Origin: an uncultured Clostridia bacterium
GTDB taxonomy: Bacteria; Bacillota; Clostridia; Oscillospirales; Acutalibacteraceae
Length of the DNA stretch: 6,637 nucleotides
Direction: 5' to 3'
NCBI GenBank assembly: GCA_947171615.1
Contig: CAMVYG010000125.1
Location: forward strand, 1 to 6,637
A program made the position numbers and the translations under genes. The notes beneath the pieces were generated by a model. It was not told where the DNA came from, did no database searches, and saw nothing but the letters and a program-made list of their open reading frames with translations. Shown in pieces: positions 1 through 5,867 of this stretch; position 1 is the stretch's first letter; the number at the start of each line of letters is the position of its first letter.

Positions 1-165
1 CTGCTGCAAAGTCTTTTAGACACGGCCACCCTTTCCGCTTCCCTTCCCCTTCCGGCCGCCCTGCTGCTGATTTTGCTCAGCATAGCCATTACCGTGATCG
101 CCGGCCTGCTTCCCGCAAAGAGCGCCGCCAAAAAAGATCCCGTTACCGCACTGCGGACAGAATGA
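1..165 (+). CDS. FtsX/MacB-like ABC transporter permease, C-terminal end (partial)
   Basis: Frame 1 is open from the window edge to a TGA at 163-165 and encodes 54 residues. A hydrophobic helix (residues about 17-38, rich in Leu, Ile and Ala) is followed by a tail with GLLPAKSAAKKDPVTALRTE. A last transmembrane helix followed by a Pro-Ala-x-x-Ala stretch and a DPV-x-AL-x-E ending is the usual C-terminus of FtsX-fold permeases in MacB/LolE-type ABC systems, which act in export or mechanotransmission of peptides, lipids or antibiotics rather than sugar import. The N-terminal part, the extracellular domain and the partner ATPase all lie left of the window, so the substrate cannot be inferred. 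The gene converges on the leftward sugar operon and is probably unrelated to it. The family call rests only on this tail. Confidence 0.7.
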   Translation: MLQSLLDTATLSASLPLPAALLLILLSIAITVIAGLLPAKSAAKKDPVTALRTE

Positions 166-260
166 CGAGACCTCTATCCAAGCTCAATCTGTTGTAAAAA
201 CTATTGGTGAAAAAGCGGCTTCGGAATCAGCCGGAGCATTCAAAATTTCAAACAGAAGCA

Positions 261-300
261 GGAACGGCAGGCAGTGCAAATTGCACTGCCCGCCGTTTCC
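261..300 (-). terminator. Intergenic terminator hairpin between convergent genes, probably bidirectional
   Basis: Arms 261-279 and 281-300 form a near-perfect stem of about 19 pairs with one bulge. The single non-Watson-Crick position is a G-U wobble in minus-strand RNA but an A-C mismatch in plus-strand RNA, so the fold is better for the leftward operon. On the minus strand it is followed by a T-rich but interrupted tract (251-259 and beyond); on the plus strand by ATTTCTCTGT. It lies between the converging FtsX-like gene and the glycosidase and probably ends both transcripts. The absence of a clean U-run keeps confidence moderate. Confidence 0.65.
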
Positions 301-314
301 ATTTCTCTGTAAAA

Positions 315-383
315 TCAATCTTTCAGCTTAAACGCAACCACCGGAAAATTCATGGCGCAATGCATCATGTCCCCTATGTTTTC
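315..383 (-). other. Short +1-frame continuation after the glycosidase stop (possible 17-codon ORF or C-terminal extension)
   Basis: Immediately after the glycosidase stop (384-382), the +1 frame is open and reads ENIGDMMHCAMNFPVVAFKLKD before a TGA at 317-315. Within it, ATG codons at 368-366 and 365-363 follow an AGGGG at 375-371, but the spacing is only 2-5 nt, shorter than ideal. The TGA lies 15 nt before the terminator hairpin, a more typical stop-to-terminator distance than the 82 nt from the glycosidase stop. It could be a tiny independent ORF, the true C-terminus of the glycosidase reached by a +1 shift or hidden by an indel, or chance. No family is recognised. Confidence 0.2.
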
Positions 384-2976
384 AGGACAGTGTGCCGCTG
401 AGCTCCCGGGTTTCCGCTCCGCTCAGGCATACAGCCTTGAACACGGGCGCTTTTGCAGCCTGATCACAGTTTTCATCAAACCCGAATCTGAATTTCGGAC
501 GGTACCGAACTGTAAGCTCCCGCTTTTCTCCGGGAAGCAGCGTGAAGAAATTCTCTTCCATATTCAACAGGAAGGAATCTGTAGAATCAGACACGCAAAC
601 ATGGAGAGCGGCTGCTGTTCCGGTATTTTCCACTTCCAGAATAACCGTGTTGTTCCGTCCCCATTTTCTGACGGTTCCGGATAATGTGGTGGTTTCCGCA
701 AGGGCTGCTTTATAGGGCTGCTCCTGCTCGGTGCTGAAATAATAGGTATTCTGATACTCCCGTTCATCAGAACGAACGGTAAGGCGCAGCAGGAAAATGC
801 CCTTAAGGTCTGCAGCGACCATCCACTCCAAAGAGCCTATCTCCTGCACAGGCTGCTGCGCGGGATCCGCTGTGTATTCCCGGCAGAAAAGCAGCTTACC
901 GGAAAAATCGAAAATTTCAGCCGTTAGCTTCGTTTGCTCGTCAGTCTTCACACGATCCCGCAGAACAGACAGCCGGCCGCTCAAAATTTCCCCCGGCGCA
1001 TAATCCAGTTTTCGATACTCAAAAACCGGATGCACAGCACAAAACGCCTGCTTTGCCCAGTAATAAGCCATTTTGGGAGAACCGTGATACTCCAAAAGAT
1101 TCGTACAGGAAATATTGGGCCACGGCTCATTCAGCTGCCAGATGATGCTGCCGCTGTTTCGGAACATACGGCGGCGGTTTGCTTCTAAAATATAACGAAG
1201 TCCTTCCGCCTGCATCCACTGACTGCACGCGATATACCGTTCTATATTTTGTACCTCACCGAACATCTGCATCTCCCGAAGATAGGTGCACCACCAATCT
1301 CCGTGGAAGCGCCAGACGTCGTTTTCGTGCATTGGAACCGGGCACAGCTCTTCTTCCGGAAGGATTTTTTTCAAACTGGCCAGGGATGACATGCCGTCAC
1401 ACCCAAACTCACTGTGAAGCAGGCTGTCAGAGCCGGCATAAAAGGAATAATGCCCTGGATTTCCCTGATACTGCCACCATCCATGCACGTCATGACTCTG
1501 ATCCGGCGTCTTGCTGATAAACTCGCCTGGGCCAGAGGCGGAAGTCGGCAGGAACGCGCGGTGGGGGTCCAGTCTCGTTACGATCTCGTGCAGCATGGCT
1601 ATATTGGGATTTTCTTCGGTACAGGGCTTACGGTCTTTTTCCATCAGCTCATTGCCGCCGCTCCATACCGCAAGGCAGGTATGACACCGTTTTTGCCGCA
1701 CGGCCGCTTCCGCGCTTTTCCGCAGCAGCTCCAAAAACTGCGGCTTCTGGGAAGGGATGTTGTCTATGCCGGAGCTTGACTGAATAAAATCCTGCCAGAC
1801 CAGCAGCCCCATTTCATCACAGCACTGGTAAAAGACTTCTGTCTCGATCAGGCCGCCGCCCCAGACACGAACCAGGTTGCAGTTCATGTCCCTGGCCCGT
1901 CCTAAAACTTCCAGCACCTGTTCTTTTGGAATGTCGCCGTAAATATGATCCAGCGGCGTAATATTGACGCCTTTGACATACATCTTTTGACCGTTGACTT
2001 CAAACAAATAAGGTCTCGCTCCCTCAGGCGCGGTTTCATTTTGCAACCAGCGGATCCGGCGGATACCGATTTTCTGTTTCCGCTCTTCCAGAAGTGCGGA
2101 ACCCTCATAAATCGAAAAAGAAAGGGTGTAAAGAGGCTGCTTTCCCATGCCATTGGGATACCATACCGCCGGATCGGCAATTTGCATCTGAAGCTGCACA
2201 TTCCCATCAGGCTGCACCGTTCCCTCTGCTATGCTGATCTCTTTTCCGTCCATCGTGCAGGCAGCCTTCCAGGAAAGCTGCGTTTCAGGTCTGCGAGCGC
2301 TGATTTTTGCCGATACGGAGATCGACCCTAAACCGGGCTGCGGCAAATCGCTTTCCGCAAAAAAATCTTCAATTTCCGCGTTTTCCGCAAAGGTCAGATA
2401 AACCTTCTGCCAGATCCCGAGGTTCACCAGCCGCGTTGAAAAATCCCACTTATAATTAAATCTGCTCTTCTGGGTAAAGGTCTCACTGGTACGGCCGATC
2501 TGTCCTGTTTCGTCGGGGGCGTGACAGATCAGTACCCGCAGCTTTACGGTGCTGCCCGGCTGATACCGCTCTGTAACGTCAAATTCGAAGGGCTCATACA
2601 TGCCTGTGTGCTTACCAAGCAGGCAGCCGTCCCAATACACCGCGCATTCATAATCCACACCTTCAAAATCCAGCCGGATCTTTTGGGCTGATTTCCGGGG
2701 GAGCTCAAACTCTGTTTCATAAATCCACCATTTGTTTTCCATCCATTCGCACCGCAGGCTGTTCATTCCCACATACGGATGATCGATATATCCTGCGCGA
2801 TAAAGCGGCAAGGCCACGCCGCCGGGAACATCGGCGGGGATCCATCCGGTGATCCCCTCCAGGGGCTTTCCGGTTTCCATGCTGTTTTCCCGCAGCGGCA
2901 CATAGGGCGCTGTTCCTTTGAGTCTCCAGCTGCACTGGGAAAGGTCGTATCTGCTTTTACTCATAATTATGACCAT
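382..2976 (-). CDS. Glycoside hydrolase family 2, beta-mannosidase-like, cytoplasmic
   Basis: This is a probable exo-acting retaining glycosidase that removes a terminal sugar, most likely beta-D-mannose, from oligosaccharides imported by the adjacent ABC system. Counting from the ATG at 2976 (864 aa, normal for GH2 mannosidases), an N-terminal sugar-binding-like sandwich domain covers about 5-195 and an Ig-like domain about 205-300, ending near WYPNGMGKQPLY (272-283). The TIM barrel spans about 320-650 with VRVWGGG (369-375), WQDF (394-397), acid/base Glu443 in SGGNE, nucleophile Glu523 in HSEFG and WQLNEPWP (613-620). C-terminal beta domains follow. There is no signal peptide, so it acts in the cytoplasm. 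The start is uncertain: TTG 3024 has no Shine-Dalgarno; TTG 3000 has AAAGGA 6 nt upstream; ATG 2976 has that same site about 7 nt away only if the intervening hairpin is folded; ATG 2964 overlaps a 16-codon ORF. It is last in the operon, 325 bp after the binding-protein gene. Specificity for mannosides is inferred; other GH2 exo-activities are possible. Confidence 0.88.
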   Translation of the reverse strand: MVIIMSKSRYDLSQCSWRLKGTAPYVPLRENSMETGKPLEGITGWIPADVPGGVALPLYRAGYIDHPYVGMNSLRCEWMENKWWIYETEFELPRKSAQKIRLDFEGVDYECAVYWDGCLLGKHTGMYEPFEFDVTERYQPGSTVKLRVLICHAPDETGQIGRTSETFTQKSRFNYKWDFSTRLVNLGIWQKVYLTFAENAEIEDFFAESDLPQPGLGSISVSAKISARRPETQLSWKAACTMDGKEISIAEGTVQPDGNVQLQMQIADPAVWYPNGMGKQPLYTLSFSIYEGSALLEERKQKIGIRRIRWLQNETAPEGARPYLFEVNGQKMYVKGVNITPLDHIYGDIPKEQVLEVLGRARDMNCNLVRVWGGGLIETEVFYQCCDEMGLLVWQDFIQSSSGIDNIPSQKPQFLELLRKSAEAAVRQKRCHTCLAVWSGGNELMEKDRKPCTEENPNIAMLHEIVTRLDPHRAFLPTSASGPGEFISKTPDQSHDVHGWWQYQGNPGHYSFYAGSDSLLHSEFGCDGMSSLASLKKILPEEELCPVPMHENDVWRFHGDWWCTYLREMQMFGEVQNIERYIACSQWMQAEGLRYILEANRRRMFRNSGSIIWQLNEPWPNISCTNLLEYHGSPKMAYYWAKQAFCAVHPVFEYRKLDYAPGEILSGRLSVLRDRVKTDEQTKLTAEIFDFSGKLLFCREYTADPAQQPVQEIGSLEWMVAADLKGIFLLRLTVRSDEREYQNTYYFSTEQEQPYKAALAETTTLSGTVRKWGRNNTVILEVENTGTAAALHVCVSDSTDSFLLNMEENFFTLLPGEKRELTVRYRPKFRFGFDENCDQAAKAPVFKAVCLSGAETRELSGTLS

Positions 2977-3007
2977 AGCTTTTGCAGGCGAAGCTTGCAA
3001 AACGCAT
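2957..3007 (-). other. Possible 16-codon leader ORF overlapping the glycosidase start
   Basis: An ATG at 3007-3005 opens a frame reading MRFASFACKSYGHNYE and stopping at TAA 2959-2957. The stop region overlaps the in-frame glycosidase ATG at 2964 in the arrangement ATGAGTAA, a geometry used for translational coupling. Purines precede the ATG (GAAAGAAAAGAAAGG), but the AAGG abuts the ATG, so there is no well-spaced ribosome binding site. It lies inside the palindrome-rich region and may be accidental. No homology is recognised. Confidence 0.15.
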
Positions 3008-3222
3008 CCTTTCTTTTCTTTCAAGACAAATTTTGTGATTTTGCGTTAGCAAAATTCCGGCGGGGAGAAATGCCGGAAAACAAGATTTGTTAGATTGAAA
3101 CATATTTGTTTCAATCTGTGGCTGGTTTCCCGTAGGGAAATTGCCCGGATGATTTTTCAAAAAATCATCTTTTGAGCGACAAAAGCCGCAAAGCCGAGTT
3201 TGAAAAATTTATTTTTCAAACT
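2961..3222. repeat. Ladder of eleven perfect inverted repeats in the intergenic region
   Basis: Consecutive perfect inverted repeats (span; arm; loop): 2961-2972, TCATAA, 0; 2980-3002, TTTTGCA, 9; 3026-3036, ACAAA, 1; 3039-3054, TTTTGC, 4; 3055-3078, TTCCGGC, 10; 3079-3091, AACAA, 3; 3092-3117, AGATTGAAACA, 4; 3126-3140, TTTCCC, 3; 3148-3169, GATGATTTTT, 2; 3170-3184, TTTTG, 5; 3197-3222, AGTTTGAAAAA, 4. By hand count they cover about 203 of 262 bases. Those from 3039 to 3117 and from 3148 to 3184 abut with no spacer. The 3126-3140 stem can be lengthened by GGC 3120-3122 with GCC 3143-3145. None is followed by a clean U-run on the minus strand, so they do not look like ordinary terminators. 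The short members would be unremarkable alone; the tiling is what stands out. Possibilities are a mobile or repetitive palindromic element, a structured untranslated RNA, or a barrier to nucleases. I do not recognise a named family. Confidence 0.75.
3007..3012 (-). promoter_or_regulatory. Shine-Dalgarno AAAGGA upstream of the glycosidase
   Basis: AAAGGA on the minus strand is the only good Shine-Dalgarno match ahead of the glycosidase. It lies 6 nt from an in-frame TTG (3000-2998). From the first in-frame ATG (2976) it is separated by TGCG, the perfect hairpin 2980-3002 and GCT. If that hairpin folds, the effective spacing to the ATG is about 7 nt. The site therefore supports either a TTG start or a hairpin-bridged ATG start. 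Confidence 0.45.
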
Positions 3223-3240
3223 TATCCCTCATAAAAGACA

Positions 3241-3279
3241 GAATAGAGCACCCCGGGGAGTGCCCGAAACGCTCTATTC
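3241..3279 (-). terminator. Intrinsic terminator or 3'-end hairpin of the binding-protein gene
   Basis: In minus-strand RNA, bases 3279 to 3241 fold into one uninterrupted 17-pair stem with a 5-nt loop (CACTC). Nine outer Watson-Crick pairs (GAATAGAGC arm) are followed by four G-U wobbles and an inner CGGG/CCCG. The wobbles become mismatches in plus-strand RNA, so the structure is built for the leftward transcript. It begins 22 nt after the binding-protein stop and is followed by TGTCTTTTAT, a moderate U-tract. It probably ends most transcripts or protects the upstream message from 3' decay, letting the binding protein outnumber the downstream enzyme. Confidence 0.75.
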
Positions 3280-3301
3280 AGTGATTGCTTCTTGTGATGA
3301 C

Positions 3302-4948
3302 TTATTTGCTGAGTTCAGCATTGATCTCGTCGCAAGCCTTGTCTGCCTGCGCCTGATTTGTTGTGACAAACTCATTCCACACGCCTTCCGGATCATCGGA
3401 AAGAACAGCCTGGATAAAGTTATCCTTTGTGTTGCCAAGAATGGATGCGAAAGCATTCTTCTCCTCGGTGGAAAGATAATTGACGTCGTAATTACTGGGA
3501 GTATAGGCGGGATTGGTCGCCCAGGTCTCCATATTGGTCTTAAACAGATCGTTGATTACATAGTCGCTGGTGTTGGGATTGCCCTCCAGGAACATATCCA
3601 GACCTTCAAGAATGAAGAACTTCTGGAAAGGACGCTGGTTGACGATATAATCCTTTGCACCGCCGTCCTGAACATCCTCAGCAGTGTAGTTCAGAGTAAT
3701 GCTGCCGTCAGCCTCTCTGGTCCAGTCTTCTTCCGGTACACCGAAAGCGTACTTTTCGATCTGCTCGTCCTCCAGCAGCCAGTTGCCAACTGCCAGCCAT
3801 CTATCCATGATCTCATCGCTGCAGCTGCTGTTGAAGGCGAAGGAGCCCCACCATTCATCCATCTGACCAACATGGTACTTGCCGTCGGCCATCTTGATGG
3901 TGAACAGGCCCAGATCCTCTTCCTTAAATCCGGGAATGTTGTTTACCATGGTGTTGGCGGTATCCTGCAGAATGGCCGGGCCAAGGTTTGCATAGCACAC
4001 AGCGCTTCTGCCTGCAAGGAAACGCTCCTTACCGGCGTTGTTCGCGTCGGTGTAGCTGTCCTGTGCCAGCAGGCCGTTGTCATACAGCTCCTTGATCTCG
4101 TTGATCGCCTCGAGAGAGGTGGGATCGGGAGCGCCCCAGATATACTTGCCGTCTACCAGCTTGTAACCGGAAATTTCGGGGTTCCACTTTCTTGCAAAGC
4201 CGCACCAACTGTTGCCGCCGTTCTCAAAATCAAAGGGAACCAGCTTGTCGCCAAGCTTACCGGGATCCTCGGTCTTGACCTTCTGGAGGAATTCCTTAAA
4301 CTCGTCCCAGGTGATATCCTGCACCGGAGCATAATCCAGACCCATGGCATTCGCCCAGTCGCGGCGATACGCAAACATGTAGGAATCATACTCGTTGTAG
4401 GGGTTGTTGTTCTTGATCTTCGGGAAAGCGTACAGCTCGCCATCGACTATCAGCTTATCGAAAATAGTATACTTCTCGGTCAGCGCCTGCAGATTCGGAT
4501 AAGCGCTCATGTCCTTGGGCAGAGCCTTGAAAACACCTTCCTGAGCCCACTCCACATATTCGGGGTAGTTCAGGTTGTACCAGGCGATCACTTCAGGGAA
4601 GCTGTCGGTTGCGGCCAGGGTACGGGTAACTTCATCCCAGTTATCCCAGGCAACGATCTGAATATCGAATTCAAAGTTGAACTTTTCGCAGGCTTCTGCA
4701 ACCAGCGGGTAGTTCATCATTTCCTCGGAGCCGTCGATCGAGAAAATCTCGAACTTCAGGTGCTCGGAGTAATCGGGGGTGTTATCTTCACCCTGGGCGG
4801 TGCTGGCAGCGCTGGAAATTTCCTTGCTGCTTGTGTCGTTTTTGCTTGTGCTGTTGTCCTTGGATGTATCGCCGTTACAGCCTGCCAGGCAGGAAACAGC
4901 TACGATTACAGCCAACAGAGCACAAAGCCATTTCTTCATTTGGTTCAT
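3302..4948 (-). CDS. Extracellular solute-binding lipoprotein of an LplA/YtcQ-type sugar ABC importer
   Basis: This is a membrane-anchored binding protein that captures an oligosaccharide outside the cell and hands it to the two permeases encoded just upstream. The 548-aa product starts with MNQMKKW, a hydrophobic segment and the lipobox LAGC, so Cys24 should be lipidated after signal peptidase II cleavage. A Ser/Thr/Asn/Asp-rich linker follows (about 25-58), then a two-lobed family 1 binding fold. Family-like stretches include YAFP in the N-lobe, YRRDWANAMGL, and ITWDEFKEFLQKVKTEDP, plus many exposed Trp and Tyr suited to sugar stacking. The length is typical of the large LplA/YtcQ class. 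The start is set by AGGAGG 7 nt upstream; the second ATG at 4939 would be 16 nt away. The gene follows the LplC-type permease by 36 bp and is followed by a strong hairpin. It uses no TTA, CTA or TCA codons, suggesting high expression. The ligand is not readable from sequence; the neighbouring GH2 enzyme suggests a beta-mannoside. Confidence 0.92.
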   Translation of the reverse strand: MNQMKKWLCALLAVIVAVSCLAGCNGDTSKDNSTSKNDTSSKEISSAASTAQGEDNTPDYSEHLKFEIFSIDGSEEMMNYPLVAEACEKFNFEFDIQIVAWDNWDEVTRTLAATDSFPEVIAWYNLNYPEYVEWAQEGVFKALPKDMSAYPNLQALTEKYTIFDKLIVDGELYAFPKIKNNNPYNEYDSYMFAYRRDWANAMGLDYAPVQDITWDEFKEFLQKVKTEDPGKLGDKLVPFDFENGGNSWCGFARKWNPEISGYKLVDGKYIWGAPDPTSLEAINEIKELYDNGLLAQDSYTDANNAGKERFLAGRSAVCYANLGPAILQDTANTMVNNIPGFKEEDLGLFTIKMADGKYHVGQMDEWWGSFAFNSSCSDEIMDRWLAVGNWLLEDEQIEKYAFGVPEEDWTREADGSITLNYTAEDVQDGGAKDYIVNQRPFQKFFILEGLDMFLEGNPNTSDYVINDLFKTNMETWATNPAYTPSNYDVNYLSTEEKNAFASILGNTKDNFIQAVLSDDPEGVWNEFVTTNQAQADKACDEINAELSK

Positions 4949-4955
4949 GTGTGTT

Positions 4956-4961
4956 CCTCCT
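4956..4961 (-). promoter_or_regulatory. Strong ribosome binding site of the binding-protein gene
   Basis: AGGAGG lies 7 nt before the ATG at 4948 and is preceded by an A/T-only stretch (about 4962-4979) that should be unstructured and ribosome-accessible. It is the best Shine-Dalgarno in the window, consistent with high output of the binding protein. No convincing separate promoter is seen in the 36-bp gap. Confidence 0.85.
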
Positions 4962-4984
4962 AAATAAAATTTAATAAAGAAACG

Positions 4985-5866
4985 TTAAGATTTGATCGCG
5001 CCAATCATAACGCCTTTGACAAAGTATTTCTGCAGGAAGGGATAAACCATCATAATAGGTAACATTGTAACCATTACAGCCGCCGCCTTGATGCCTTCAG
5101 AGAAGGAAGGCCGTCCAAGCTCAGCCGGAATGTTATCTACCAGCGCCGCGGAAGACCAAAGGATCTGCCGGAGCTCCAGCTGCATGGGCCAAAGCCTTGC
5201 CTTAGTGAGGAAAAGGCTGGCGTAGAACCATTCATTCCAGCGCCCCACCGCATAGAAAAGAACGATAGTGGCCAAAGCCGGTTTTACCAGGGGGAGATCG
5301 ATCTGCCAGAAAATTCGCAGGGGATTGGCTCCATCCAACATGGCAGCCTCGTCCAGATCCGGCGGGAGCTGCTCGAAGAAGGTGCGGAGAATGATCATAT
5401 TGTATACACTGAGCGCAATGGGAATGATGATAGCCCAGCGGGTGTTAATCATATTCAGCTGCTTTACCAACAGAAAAAAGGGAATCAGGCCGCCGCCAAA
5501 ATACATGGTGAAAACAACCATGTTCTGAATCAGCTTACGTCCCGGAAAGTTCTTTCTGGAAAGCCCGTAAGCCAGAGAAGTCGTAATGAACATGCTGAAC
5601 AACACGCCGAACACCGTGTAAATCACACTGTTAAAGAAACCGCGCATCATGTCGGTAGCCACAAAGATGTCCTGATAATTCTTCAGGGTAGGTTCCTTGG
5701 GGATCCAGGTCACGCTGTTCATGATGTATTCCTGCTGGGTCATAAACGACTGGATTACAGTAAAGTAAAAGGGAATCAGCACAACGAACATCAGCAGCGT
5801 CAGGAATAAAACAAGAAAAACGTCAAAAGCTTCAATTTTTTTCTTTTTTCTCATTTTCCGTTCCAT
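4985..5866 (-). CDS. Carbohydrate ABC transporter permease, LplC/YtcP type (MalG-like)
   Basis: This is one of two membrane subunits forming the sugar channel, partnering the LplB-type permease encoded immediately upstream. The 293-aa protein is full length for the family. A basic N-terminus (MERKMRKKKK) precedes about six hydrophobic segments near residues 12-38, 76-98, 112-134, 144-162, 196-216 and 262-281. The cytoplasmic EAA loop, which docks the ATPase, is present: LDEAAMLDGA (171-180) followed by IFWQIDLPLVKP. The C-terminus YFVKGVMIGAIKS is typical of LplC/YtcP proteins. The start is one base after the upstream TAA, and the poly-G Shine-Dalgarno sits inside the upstream gene, indicating translational coupling. 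An alternative start at the fifth codon (ATG 5854) is possible. No ATPase gene is in the window; members of this class usually use a shared MsmX/MsmK-like ATPase. Confidence 0.93.
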   Translation of the reverse strand: MERKMRKKKKIEAFDVFLVLFLTLLMFVVLIPFYFTVIQSFMTQQEYIMNSVTWIPKEPTLKNYQDIFVATDMMRGFFNSVIYTVFGVLFSMFITTSLAYGLSRKNFPGRKLIQNMVVFTMYFGGGLIPFFLLVKQLNMINTRWAIIIPIALSVYNMIILRTFFEQLPPDLDEAAMLDGANPLRIFWQIDLPLVKPALATIVLFYAVGRWNEWFYASLFLTKARLWPMQLELRQILWSSAALVDNIPAELGRPSFSEGIKAAAVMVTMLPIMMVYPFLQKYFVKGVMIGAIKS

Positions 5867-5867
5867 T

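Noticed and set aside
204..684. Plus-strand ORFs at 204-401 and 352-684
   Set aside because: The first spans the terminator hairpin, the second lies opposite the glycosidase 3' end. Both lack ribosome binding sites and recognisable composition.
2961..3222. CRISPR array or tandem direct repeats
   Set aside because: The units differ in sequence and length and there is no constant repeat with regular spacers; the order is a series of different palindromes.
2961..3222. Insertion sequence or simple transposon remnant
   Set aside because: No transposase fragment, no pair of long terminal inverted repeats and no clear target-site duplication were seen flanking the region, so only a non-autonomous repetitive element remains possible.
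2977..3240. Sigma-A promoter for the glycosidase
   Set aside because: TTG-type -35 candidates (for example TTGCGG or TTGCTA on the minus strand) are paired only with poor -10 matches, so none is supportable.
3200..4963. 587-codon plus-strand open frame antisense to the binding-protein gene
   Set aside because: It is in exact codon register with the lipoprotein gene, begins inside a palindrome without a ribosome binding site, and its product has no recognisable domain. It is explained by biased codon use on the sense strand.
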